DNA of 16,935 nucleotides from contig SVMP01000027.1 in assembly GCA_015067385.1 (NCBI GenBank), positions 1 to 16,935 of the forward strand, read 5' to 3'. The number at the start of each line of letters is the position of its first letter. The first letter of the stretch is position 1. Positions 6,979 to 14,548 of the stretch are shown here, piece after piece. The position numbers and the translations under genes were made by a program. The notes beneath the pieces are model-generated. The model had not been told where the DNA came from. It did no database searches and was given only the letters and a program-made list of their open reading frames with translations. Source of the DNA: Oscillospiraceae bacterium (GTDB lineage Bacteria; Bacillota; Clostridia; Oscillospirales; UBA644).

Positions 6979-8388
6979 TTATTCACCTAAAAGTTCGTCA
7001 ATTGTCCAGGTTACATTTTTATCTATTGCATCTTGAATCGCTGATCTTGTTGAAGAGAAAGCTTCGGAAACAGATTTTTTACCTGTAACAGCGGAACTGA
7101 TATTGGATTTCCATGTATCAAAACCTTTTTCGAGGAACATATTACCGTAGTTAAAGTGAATATTTTCAAGCATATAGGCATACTGATCGTGGTCTTCAGT
7201 ACTATATAATATTTGCTCTTTAAGTAAGCCGGACCAACCGTCAGATCCGTCAAGCGGTGCAAAGACAAACTCCATAACAAGACCGATGTCCTCAACCGCA
7301 TTACCGCTGGTGTTCAACACCCAATTAAGACGTCTGCCGTGATGAACATAGCTTGAAACACTGTTCTCATCGCCGTTAGGACCGTGAGGGAATCTTATCA
7401 TACCATATGCGTAATCCTGAGCAGGAAGATAGTCATTGGACGAGGATTTTTTATTATAATGAGTTGAGAAATACGATTCATGAGACATCAATGCAGACAT
7501 CTTATTCTTTACGAATTCAGCATGACCTTTTTGAGCATAAAGCCCCTCGGTATAAAGATCCATCAAAAATTCTACGGCAGCCATACCGTTACTGTTATCA
7601 AAACCAAAAGTGTAATTACCGTCGCTGCCTTCTATCATTGTCAAACCGTTTGCAAACATGAACCCAATAGCATCCTGTGCATAGTCCGTGCCGCATATAT
7701 GGGGAACAAAATCTGAATCATAACCGGCATTTGCCGCAGCTGACTGAATAGACAACAGATAATCTTTGTAATTCGCCCAATTCCACATTCCGTTTTCCCT
7801 TAATTCATGAGGGAGACTGATACCGAGAGAGGACAACATTTCAGAATTAAAGTGAATTACGCCTTGATATTCGGGCGGAAATTCCCATGCGTACTGATAA
7901 AATCCGTAATTTTTACCGTCGAAAATACCGTACTGAAGGAATCTCGGAGAACCGAATTTATTATCGGACATATCGATATTGGGGATCTCGTCAAGAGAAT
8001 AGAGCAGATCTGCTCTGTAAAGCTGGATACCGCCTGCACTTGCATGGCTGTCAAGGAAGTCTATTGTGTTATAACCTGCGGCTACTTCCTGAAGTATTCG
8101 ACCGCCACCGTCTTCCCAAGAAACGACCTCAAAAGTACATCCGTATTTTTCTTTGAGATCATTTATACGTTTATGGGTCATATCCCCTGCAAAACTGAAA
8201 TCGACCGGCAACAAAAGCTGTTCATGCCATGAGCTGCCCCATCTATAAGTCTGACCGGAAAGATCGACTTTATAATCGCCGCTGTAATCCACATCGAAAA
8301 CTTCTTCTTCCTGTGCTCCGCATGAAACGGTAAAAAACAAAGAAGAGATCATCAATAAAGATAAGACCAATGAAATGAATTTCTTCAT
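6979..8388 (-). CDS. Family-1-type extracellular solute-binding lipoprotein, paralog 3 of 3
   Basis: This 469-residue exported lipoprotein belongs to the large family of sugar/oligosaccharide ABC transporter binding proteins. The signal peptide (1-22) ends FTVSC with Cys23 lipidated; the -3 residue is Thr rather than Leu, a loose lipobox. An acidic linker GAQEEEVFDVD follows. Conserved blocks shared with the two upstream paralogs are WEDGGGRILQEVAAG, DFLDSHASAGGIQLYRA, QYGIFDGKNYGFYQYAWEFPPE, AIGFMFANGL, FPHGPNGDENSVSSYVHHGRRLNWV and VTWTIDEL at the end. No permease or ATPase gene is next to it. It has its own promoter (8420-8448) and a terminator at 6941-6973. The ligand is unknown; a sugar is a family-level guess only. 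Confidence 0.85.
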   Translation of the reverse strand: MKKFISLVLSLLMISSLFFTVSCGAQEEEVFDVDYSGDYKVDLSGQTYRWGSSWHEQLLLPVDFSFAGDMTHKRINDLKEKYGCTFEVVSWEDGGGRILQEVAAGYNTIDFLDSHASAGGIQLYRADLLYSLDEIPNIDMSDNKFGSPRFLQYGIFDGKNYGFYQYAWEFPPEYQGVIHFNSEMLSSLGISLPHELRENGMWNWANYKDYLLSIQSAAANAGYDSDFVPHICGTDYAQDAIGFMFANGLTMIEGSDGNYTFGFDNSNGMAAVEFLMDLYTEGLYAQKGHAEFVKNKMSALMSHESYFSTHYNKKSSSNDYLPAQDYAYGMIRFPHGPNGDENSVSSYVHHGRRLNWVLNTSGNAVEDIGLVMEFVFAPLDGSDGWSGLLKEQILYSTEDHDQYAYMLENIHFNYGNMFLEKGFDTWKSNISSAVTGKKSVSEAFSSTRSAIQDAIDKNVTWTIDELLGE

Positions 8389-8419
8389 AATTTAACCCGC
8401 CCTTTAATCTTTTTTGTAT

Positions 8420-8448
8420 ATTTTAACACAAAAAGATTGATCTGTCAA
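8420..8448 (-). promoter_or_regulatory. Promoter of solute-binding paralog 3
   Basis: Minus strand TTGACA (8443-8448) and TAAAAT (8420-8425), spacing 17. The -10 context TTTTGTATATTTTAACA on the plus strand is shared with the promoter of paralog 2 (9958-9986). Confidence 0.87.
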
Positions 8449-8460
8449 CATTTATTCAAA

Positions 8461-8506
8461 AAAATATAAAAAAATGAGAGAGACAACTTTTTTTAGTGTC
8501 TCTCTC
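8461..8506 (-). terminator. Rho-independent terminator of solute-binding paralog 2
   Basis: A perfect 10-bp stem, GAGAGAGACA (8476-8485) with TGTCTCTCTC (8497-8506), followed on the minus strand by a long T-rich run (8475 down to 8461). Confidence 0.9.
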
Positions 8507-8520
8507 GAAATAATTATTTA

Positions 8521-9927
8521 TTATTCTAATTCTTCGAATGTCCAGGTAACGTTTTTCTTAATAGCTTCATCGATAGCGGAGCCGGAAGAACTAAACACTT
8601 CCGAAACAGATTTATTACCGAGAATAGCTGCCGAAATACCTGAAGTCCAAGTATCATAGCCTTTTTCAAGATACAAATTACCGTAATTGAAGTTTACATT
8701 TTCGAGCATATATACATAATTTTCGTGGTCTTCTTTGGTGTAGAATATCTGATCGCGGAAATATCCGTACCAGCCCTCAGAATCGTCAAGAGCAGAGAAT
8801 ACGTAATCCATTACGAGACCGATCTCAGAAAGTTCTTTTCCGCTGGAGTTAAGAACCCAATTAAGACGTCTGCCGTGATGAACATAACCTGAAACGCTGT
8901 TTTCATTACCGTTAGGTCCGTAAGGGAAACCTACAAGACCGTATTCATAATCCTGCGCAGGAAGATAGTTCTGTGAAGTTGATTTTTCATAATAATGTGT
9001 TGCCCAATATGTTTCATGAGACATCATCGCTGACATCTGATCTATAACAAATACACCTGTACCTTTTTGAGCATAAAGACCATTATCATACAGATCTTTC
9101 AAAAATTCAACAGTCGCAAAACCTTCGGGACAGTCAAACCCGAATGAATAATTGCCGTTTCCATTGCTATTGATCATCTGCAAGCCGTTTGCAAACATAA
9201 AACCGATCGCATCTGCAGCATAAGAGTTACCTGAAATATACGGGACAAAGTCATCTCCGTATCCCGCATTTCTTGCTGCATCCTGAATTGACAAAAGATA
9301 TTCTTTGAAATTTGCCCAGGTCCAGTCATTGTTTTCTTTGTATTCATGGGGAGTATTTATACCGATACTGTGAAGAAGATCTGTATTAAACATTAAAACA
9401 CCGTGGTACTCCGGCGGAAATTCCCAAGCATAATGATAAAAACCGTACCGTTTACCGTCAAAAACACCGTATTGAACAAAACGCGGAACTCCGAATTTTT
9501 CATCGGACAGATCGATATTGGGGATATCTTCAAGAGCAACGAGCAAATTGGCTCTGTAAAGCTGGATACCGCCGGCACTTGCATGGCTGTCAAGGAAATC
9601 AATAGAATTCATACCTGCGGCAAGCTCCTGAAGAGTTCTTGCGCTGCCATCTTCCCAATGAACGACCTCCATGGTGCAACCGTATTTAGCTTTCAAGTCA
9701 TCAAAACGTTTATGTATTTTATCGCCGACTATACTGAAATCTCTTGAGGGACAGATCTCTTGGTCCCACTCACTGCCCCATATAAAGTGAAGTCCCGTAA
9801 GATCAACTTCAAGTTCAACATCAAAAGGCACGTCGAAAATTTCTTCTTCCTGTGCTCCGCATGAAACAGTAAAAAACAAAGAAGAGATCATCAATAAAGA
9901 TAAAACATATGAAACAATTTTTTTCAT
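8521..9927 (-). CDS. Family-1-type extracellular solute-binding lipoprotein, paralog 2 of 3
   Basis: This 468-residue lipoprotein is a close relative of the gene at 6979-8388 (by eye, well over half of aligned residues identical). The signal peptide is nearly the same (MKKIVSYVLSLLMISSLFF) with Cys23. It shares the WEDG, DFLDSHASAGGIQLYRA, QYGVFDGKRYGFYHYAWEFPPE, AIGFMFANGLQMI and YVHHGRRLNWVLNSSG blocks and ends VTWTFEELE. Its 5' coding region is almost identical in nucleotides to paralog 3, while the rest has drifted more, which hints at gene conversion or constraint. It is transcribed alone from 9958-9986 and terminated at 8461-8506. AAGGGG lies about ten bases before the ATG. As for its neighbours, no permease partner is in the window and the ligand is unknown. 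Confidence 0.85.
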   Translation of the reverse strand: MKKIVSYVLSLLMISSLFFTVSCGAQEEEIFDVPFDVELEVDLTGLHFIWGSEWDQEICPSRDFSIVGDKIHKRFDDLKAKYGCTMEVVHWEDGSARTLQELAAGMNSIDFLDSHASAGGIQLYRANLLVALEDIPNIDLSDEKFGVPRFVQYGVFDGKRYGFYHYAWEFPPEYHGVLMFNTDLLHSIGINTPHEYKENNDWTWANFKEYLLSIQDAARNAGYGDDFVPYISGNSYAADAIGFMFANGLQMINSNGNGNYSFGFDCPEGFATVEFLKDLYDNGLYAQKGTGVFVIDQMSAMMSHETYWATHYYEKSTSQNYLPAQDYEYGLVGFPYGPNGNENSVSGYVHHGRRLNWVLNSSGKELSEIGLVMDYVFSALDDSEGWYGYFRDQIFYTKEDHENYVYMLENVNFNYGNLYLEKGYDTWTSGISAAILGNKSVSEVFSSSGSAIDEAIKKNVTWTFEELE

Positions 9928-9957
9928 AACAATTCAACCCCTTATCTTTTTTTGTAT

Positions 9958-9986
9958 ATTTTAACATAAAAAATAGTAAGTGTCAA
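9958..9986 (-). promoter_or_regulatory. Promoter of solute-binding paralog 2
   Basis: Minus strand TTGACA (9981-9986) and TAAAAT (9958-9963), spacing 17. Confidence 0.87.
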
Positions 9987-9996
9987 TATTTTTTCA

Positions 9997-10030
9997 CAAA
10001 AAAATATCTCCCATTTTTCAGGGAGATATT
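9997..10030 (-). terminator. Rho-independent terminator of solute-binding paralog 1
   Basis: A perfect 10-bp stem, AATATCTCCC (10003-10012) with GGGAGATATT (10021-10030), and an 8-base loop. On the minus strand it runs into a T tract. Confidence 0.9.
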
Positions 10031-10044
10031 TTATAAAGAAAGAA

Positions 10045-11442
10045 TTAATCTACAAGGTCTTCGTAAACCCAGGTAACGTTCTCTGCAATTGCATCTTTCA
10101 TAGCAGATCTGATACCGTTAAAGGCTTCTCCGCTTGATCTTTTTCCGGATACAGCATGGGAGAAACTTGTTTTCATATTATCATAAGCAGAGCCGAGAGG
10201 AAGATCGTAAACATAGTTTACATTTTCAAGCATTTTCTGATAATTATCAAAATCTCGTTTATCGTGGAATACGGAATAACCGAGAGATGCTTTCCAGCCG
10301 CCTTCTTCGTCAATGGGTTCAAACAAACGATCAAGGAAAATACCGATATCCGAAAGTTCGTTTCCGCTATATGCGTTTACCCAGTTAAGACGTCTTGTTT
10401 TATGAACGAATGCGGAAACACAGCTTTCGTCACCGTTCGGGCCGTAAGGATAATTTACAAGACCGTAGATCCAAGGCTGACCGGGAAGATAAGCATCTTC
10501 ATTACCTTCCTGGAAGTGAGTTGCATGATAAGATTCGGAAGTCAATATTGCAGCATTTTCATCATGAATAAAAGTACCCGTTCCGCGTTCTTCATAAACT
10601 CCTGCGTCTACAAGTTCAGACAAAAAGTCAAGTGCTGCCATGCCGCGGGGATTATCAAGACCGAAAAGATAATTGCCGTTGGGATCTTTATCGATCATTT
10701 TACAGCCATTCATAAACATAAAGCTTATTGCATCCGTTGCAAATTCCTGGCTGGTGTGAGCAACAAAATTCGAATCGTAACCTGAATTTTGTGCAGCCGA
10801 ATCAATAGAAACCAGATAATCTTTATATGTATCCCAATTCCAGTTGTCCGCTTCAATATATTCATAAGGAAGAGGAAGACCGAAAGAAGAGAGCATATCG
10901 ACATTGAAAGTCATAGTTCCAAAGAATTCGGGCGGGAAGTCCCAAAGGTACTGATAAAGACCGTAGAGTTTACCGTCAAAGATACCGTACTGACGGAAAC
11001 GAATCGGACCGTATTTATCATCATAACCATTAATATTGGGGATATCATCAAGCGGAGCAAGAATACCTGCTTTATAAAGCTCAATACCTGCATTAGTCGC
11101 ATGGCTATCAACAAGGTCACAGGTTTTCATACCGGCGGCAACGTCCTGCATAATACGACGGCCACCGTCTTCCCACGATATGATCTCAATTTCGCATTTA
11201 AGATCTTCTTCTATCTGACGGTAATGAGCACGCATATTGTCGCCCACGAGGCTAAAGCCTTCATTGGGATAAAACTGTGTAAGCCAAGCACTACCCCAGA
11301 TAAACGTAAGACCTTCAAGAGTTACATCAAGGTCAACGCTGAAATCCATATCGAAAACTTCTTCTTCCTCTGCGCAAGACACGGTAAACACAAGAGAGGA
11401 AAGAAAAACGATCGATAGGATCATGGAAATTATTCTTTTCAC
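10045..11442 (-). CDS. Family-1-type extracellular solute-binding lipoprotein, paralog 1 of 3
   Basis: This 465-residue lipoprotein is the most divergent of the three tandem paralogs and the first in the direction of transcription. The signal peptide ends FTVSC (Cys23), followed by AEEEEVFDMDF. It keeps the shared scaffold: WEDGGRRIMQDVAAG, DLVDSHATNAGIELYKAG, QYGIFDGKLYGLYQYLWDFPPE, AISFMFMNGCKMI, YPYGPNGDESCVSAFVHKTRRLNWV and VTWVYEDL. Several likely ligand-side positions differ from the other pair (HATNAG against HASAGG; VHKTRR against VHHGRR), so its substrate may differ. The start is GTG with AGGTGT just upstream. The promoter is at 11471-11499 and the terminator at 9997-10030. No membrane components are nearby. 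Confidence 0.85.
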   Translation of the reverse strand: MKRIISMILSIVFLSSLVFTVSCAEEEEVFDMDFSVDLDVTLEGLTFIWGSAWLTQFYPNEGFSLVGDNMRAHYRQIEEDLKCEIEIISWEDGGRRIMQDVAAGMKTCDLVDSHATNAGIELYKAGILAPLDDIPNINGYDDKYGPIRFRQYGIFDGKLYGLYQYLWDFPPEFFGTMTFNVDMLSSFGLPLPYEYIEADNWNWDTYKDYLVSIDSAAQNSGYDSNFVAHTSQEFATDAISFMFMNGCKMIDKDPNGNYLFGLDNPRGMAALDFLSELVDAGVYEERGTGTFIHDENAAILTSESYHATHFQEGNEDAYLPGQPWIYGLVNYPYGPNGDESCVSAFVHKTRRLNWVNAYSGNELSDIGIFLDRLFEPIDEEGGWKASLGYSVFHDKRDFDNYQKMLENVNYVYDLPLGSAYDNMKTSFSHAVSGKRSSGEAFNGIRSAMKDAIAENVTWVYEDLVD

Positions 11443-11470
11443 AACGACACCTACTTTTTTATTTTTTTCT

Positions 11471-11499
11471 ATTTTATCATACTAATACAATGTTGTCAA
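11471..11499 (-). promoter_or_regulatory. Promoter of solute-binding paralog 1
   Basis: Minus strand TTGACA (11494-11499) and TAAAAT (11471-11476), spacing 17, immediately after the stop of the MATE gene. No hairpin separates them, so read-through from the MATE gene is possible. Confidence 0.85.
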
Positions 11500-11507
11500 T
11501 ACTTTTT

Positions 11508-12881
11508 TTACGATGCGGTTTTAATTTTTTTGATCCATTTCTTGCTTCGCAATCTGAAGAAGCACCATATACATTTAATAATCTGGTCGATCTTCAGCAT
11601 AGTGTATATCCAAAACGGAGGCCAATCAAAGACAAGTCCGGCAAGATAACCGAGAGGAATCGAAGCGACCCAAAGGAATAAAATATCACCGAGCATTAAA
11701 AACTTAGTGTCACCGCCCGCACGTAAAACCCCTTTTGTTAAAATAGAATTCATTGATTGGAAAATCATAATAAAACTGATTGAATTCATAAGTTCCCGTG
11801 CTATAAGTTTCGCCTCGGGTGTTACCTTATAATATGCGATTATAGGTTCACGTACGATCATAATGATACCTGCGGCAACGCACCCGATCAATCCGCCGAG
11901 AACAAGAAAAGTATAGCCCTGACGTTGAGCAGTCTCATAGTCTCCCCTACCCATTGTATGTCCGGTAATAATACCGCTTGCGTTTGAAACACCCTGCGTA
12001 AGAACCGAGCTCAACTGTTGAACGACCATGGTTACGGAGTTTGCGGCAACAAACGTTTTACCGATTCTGCCCATTATCATTGCAACTGAGTTATTTCCGA
12101 GTGCAAGAAGGCTGTCGGAAATAAGAACCGGTATACTGATTCGAAGATATTCCCCGACAAGTCCGCCGCATTTCGTAAAAATATCTTTTATTCGATATGA
12201 AATGCGTTTATCAAAGAAAAAGAAATATCCGCATATAACGGCAAGTTCAAAAATACGTGCAATCAATGTTCCGAGAGCCGCACCTGCAATCTCCATTCGG
12301 GGAGCGCCGAGTTTACCGAAAATAAAGACCCAGTTCGCAAATACATTAACAAAGAAAGCGCAAACAGAACATATCAAGGGCAATTTTACCTGACCGACGG
12401 TACGTAAAACAATGGTACAGGTAAGAGAAAGTCCCATGCAAAAATAAGTCGGGATCATCCACCGCAGATACGTAATACCATAATCAATAATGTCTGTTTC
12501 TTTCGAGTATATACGCATTATCATTTCGGGAGCAAGCAATGTGGCAAGAGTGAAAACAGAAGCGAAAACGAGCAAAATACGAAGCATTATAGTTATCGCC
12601 TGCTTCAGACTCTGCGGCTCTTTCATGCCCCAGAAACGTGATGTTAAAACAGAAGCACCCATACCGATACCCATACAGCATATCTGAAAAATATTTATAA
12701 ATTGCGTTGCAAGCGACGATGCAGATAGCTGAGCATCGCCCATACTGCTCAACATAACCGTATCCATCAGATTTATGCCGACGGTAATCAGCTGTTGAAG
12801 CGAGATCGGTATTGCGATCTTTACGATCTTTTTATAGAAATCTTTTGTTCCCAAATAGCTTTTTATGACATTTTTATCCAT
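11508..12881 (-). CDS. MATE-family multidrug/toxin efflux transporter
   Basis: This 457-residue polytopic membrane protein is predicted to have about 12 helices. It exports cationic drugs, toxins or metabolites using a sodium or proton gradient (family knowledge). Family features are KIAIPISLQQLITVGINLMDTVMLSSMG at the start, QFINIFQICCMGIGMGASVLTSRFWG, the mid-protein repeat of the same pattern (LRISIPVLISDSLLALGNNSVAMIMGRIG, then SNASGIITGHTMGRGD), and LRAGGDTKFLMLGD near the end. The two homologous halves and full length suggest an intact transporter. GGAGA precedes the ATG (12891-12895), with a promoter at 12905-12933. The substrate is unknown, and the adjacent solute-binding genes have separate promoters. 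Confidence 0.94.
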   Translation of the reverse strand: MDKNVIKSYLGTKDFYKKIVKIAIPISLQQLITVGINLMDTVMLSSMGDAQLSASSLATQFINIFQICCMGIGMGASVLTSRFWGMKEPQSLKQAITIMLRILLVFASVFTLATLLAPEMIMRIYSKETDIIDYGITYLRWMIPTYFCMGLSLTCTIVLRTVGQVKLPLICSVCAFFVNVFANWVFIFGKLGAPRMEIAGAALGTLIARIFELAVICGYFFFFDKRISYRIKDIFTKCGGLVGEYLRISIPVLISDSLLALGNNSVAMIMGRIGKTFVAANSVTMVVQQLSSVLTQGVSNASGIITGHTMGRGDYETAQRQGYTFLVLGGLIGCVAAGIIMIVREPIIAYYKVTPEAKLIARELMNSISFIMIFQSMNSILTKGVLRAGGDTKFLMLGDILFLWVASIPLGYLAGLVFDWPPFWIYTMLKIDQIIKCIWCFFRLRSKKWIKKIKTAS

Positions 12882-12904
12882 AATTTTACATCTCCTGATT
12901 TATT

Positions 12905-12933
12905 ATTATACCACCGAATAACATAAATGGCAA
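12905..12933 (-). promoter_or_regulatory. Promoter of the MATE gene
   Basis: Minus strand TTGCCA (12928-12933) and perfect TATAAT (12905-12910), spacing 17, 24 bases before the start codon. Confidence 0.82.
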
Positions 12934-12941
12934 CAATAAAA

Positions 12942-12984
12942 ATCTCTTACGATAAACAAGTCAATCTGACTCATCGTAAGAGAT
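12942..12984 (-). terminator. Terminator of the amino acid importer operon
   Basis: A perfect 12-bp inverted repeat, ATCTCTTACGAT (12942-12953) with ATCGTAAGAGAT (12973-12984). The loop holds a second 5-bp stem (AGTCA 12959-12963, TGACT 12967-12971). On the minus strand a T run follows. Confidence 0.9.
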
Positions 12985-13015
12985 CTTTTCATATTTGGAG
13001 GGAGTGAGGATATTC

Positions 13016-13786
13016 TTACTCTTTCATTCCGGTAAGGAATGCTTTGATTTTTTCGCTTTTCGGATGTTCGAATACTTCTTCCGGAGTTCCGGATTCTTCG
13101 ATCAGTCCGTCTGCGATAAAAATAATACGGTCAGACACGTTTTTCGCAAATTCCATTTCATGCGTAACAATAATCATTGTACGTTCGGAATCTTTAAGCG
13201 AGCGAATAACACGTAAAACTTCGCCCGTAAGCTCGGGGTCAAGAGCAGATGTCGGTTCGTCAAAACAAAGTATGTCGGGAGATAACATCAAAGCCCTTGC
13301 AATTGCAACTCTTTGCTGTTGACCGCCCGAAAGCTGACACGGGTACGCATTTGCTTTTTCCGTAAGACCCACGGTATCAAGAAGGTTTTCCGCACGTTCA
13401 CGTATCTGATCGACAGTTTCACGTTCTCCGACGATATTCTTTCTTTTCGAACGAAGCTTCGGTGCAAGCATAAGATTATCGATAACGCTGTATTGAGGGA
13501 AAAGGTTGAACTGCTGAAAAACAAGTCCGAAAGAAAGTTGTGCATCCGGTGCTAATTGGGGTTTTTCTCCGTCTTTTGCTGAAAAAACGGTTTTTCCGTT
13601 AACAATTATCTCTCCGCTGTTTGCTTTTTCGAGAAAATTAATACAACGCAGTAATGTCGTTTTTCCGCCTCCGGACGAACCTATAATGGACAGGACCTCT
13701 CCCTTTTTTAAAGTAAGATCAATGCCCTTTAAAACCTCATTATCTCCGAATTTTTTACGGAGATCTTTTATCTCAAGAATATTCAT
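13016..13786 (-). CDS. Polar amino acid ABC importer, ATPase (GlnQ/ArtP-like)
   Basis: This 256-residue cytosolic ATPase powers the permease encoded upstream. Walker A is GSSGGGKT (36-43; more often GxSGSGKS), the Q-loop VFQQFNLFP (89-97) is the classic polar amino acid class motif, the signature is LSGGQ (152-156), Walker B is ILCFDEP (172-178) and the switch His is His209 in VTHEM. It is last in the operon binding protein, permease, ATPase, 54 bases after the permease stop. No good ribosome binding site is visible, and the start codon lies at the edge of a small palindrome (13785-13800). Confidence 0.95.
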   Translation of the reverse strand: MNILEIKDLRKKFGDNEVLKGIDLTLKKGEVLSIIGSSGGGKTTLLRCINFLEKANSGEIIVNGKTVFSAKDGEKPQLAPDAQLSFGLVFQQFNLFPQYSVIDNLMLAPKLRSKRKNIVGERETVDQIRERAENLLDTVGLTEKANAYPCQLSGGQQQRVAIARALMLSPDILCFDEPTSALDPELTGEVLRVIRSLKDSERTMIIVTHEMEFAKNVSDRIIFIADGLIEESGTPEEVFEHPKSEKIKAFLTGMKE

Positions 13787-13800
13787 ATTATTTATAATAT
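13785..13800. promoter_or_regulatory. Palindrome over the ATPase start codon
   Basis: ATATTAT (13785-13791), two bases, then ATAATAT (13794-13800). On the minus-strand mRNA this weak AT hairpin covers the start region of the ATPase gene, which has no clear Shine-Dalgarno sequence. Confidence 0.4.
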
Positions 13801-13840
13801 CTTTTGTAAAACAAAGAATCCTTTCATGCGAAATATACTT

Positions 13841-14491
13841 TTACGACTTAAAATAATCGAGCTTTTTCTCGAGCCAACCGAAAAACAATGTAAGAACGGC
13901 TGTGAATACGAGATAATAAACCGCCGTATAGAACAAGGGCCAGAGAAGACCTGCATTTTTGATATATCTTTGCGCAAAGTAAATGAGTTCGTAGTATGTA
14001 ACGACACGAGCAAGAGAAGTATCTTTGACAAGAGTGATTATTTCATTGGACATCGGCGCAATAATTCTTTTTACGACCTGAAGCAAGATTACCTTGAAGA
14101 ATGTTTCGGTTTTTGTCATACCGAGGACCTGACCTGCTTCGTACTGACCTTTTGCAATGGACTCGATACCGCCTCTGTATATTTCCGAGAAATAACAACC
14201 GTAATTTATTGAAAAAGTTATATAAACAGCAGTATCGGCGGCAAGGAGCATATGTCCGAAAATAAGACCGGGACCGTAATAAACAAATATAAGCTGAAGC
14301 ATAAGAGGCGTGCCTCGAATGATCCAGACAAATGCACGTGTTATTGCAGAAACGATTTTCCATTTAGACATGGAACCAAACGCGATTATCAAACCGAGTG
14401 GGATTGAAAAAGCGAGTGTTACAAAAAATATTTTAAGAGTTTCTCCGAAACCGACGAGAAGATTAAGAGTAATTTCTATAAATTGATCCAT
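13841..14491 (-). CDS. Polar amino acid ABC importer, permease (HisM/GlnP family)
   Basis: This 216-residue inner-membrane protein probably has five helices and works as a homodimer, since only one permease gene is present. Family marks are an early ETLKIFFVTLAFSIPLGL helix, the IIRGTPLMLQLIFVYYG block after the first loop, and the coupling EAA motif IESIAKGQYEAGQVLGMTKT (residues about 110-129), with KDTSLARVVTYYEL after it. It starts 57 bases after the binding-protein stop. A strong hairpin lies between them, and no Shine-Dalgarno sequence is found within normal distance: the nearest, GAGG, is 18 bases upstream at the base of that hairpin. Confidence 0.95.
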   Translation of the reverse strand: MDQFIEITLNLLVGFGETLKIFFVTLAFSIPLGLIIAFGSMSKWKIVSAITRAFVWIIRGTPLMLQLIFVYYGPGLIFGHMLLAADTAVYITFSINYGCYFSEIYRGGIESIAKGQYEAGQVLGMTKTETFFKVILLQVVKRIIAPMSNEIITLVKDTSLARVVTYYELIYFAQRYIKNAGLLWPLFYTAVYYLVFTAVLTLFFGWLEKKLDYFKS

Positions 14492-14510
14492 TTTATTAAA
14501 TAAATAATGC

Positions 14511-14533
14511 CTCGGGGCTTTGAAAGCCCCGAG
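14511..14533 (-). promoter_or_regulatory. GC-rich hairpin between binding-protein and permease genes
   Basis: CTCGGGGCTTT (14511-14521) and AAAGCCCCGAG (14523-14533) form an almost loopless perfect inverted repeat. On the minus strand it is followed by GCATTATTTATTTAATAAAATG without a true T tract, so it is more likely a leaky terminator or mRNA-stabilising stem that keeps the binding protein in excess than a full stop. Confidence 0.8.
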
Positions 14534-14548
14534 AAATCATATAATCCT

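Noticed and set aside
10156..11418. Two long open frames (about 209 codons each) on the plus strand opposite solute-binding paralog 1
   Set aside because: They are antisense to a well-supported lipoprotein gene, have no ribosome binding sites or promoters, and encode Ile/Phe/Lys-rich sequence without domains. They arise from codon bias in the real gene.
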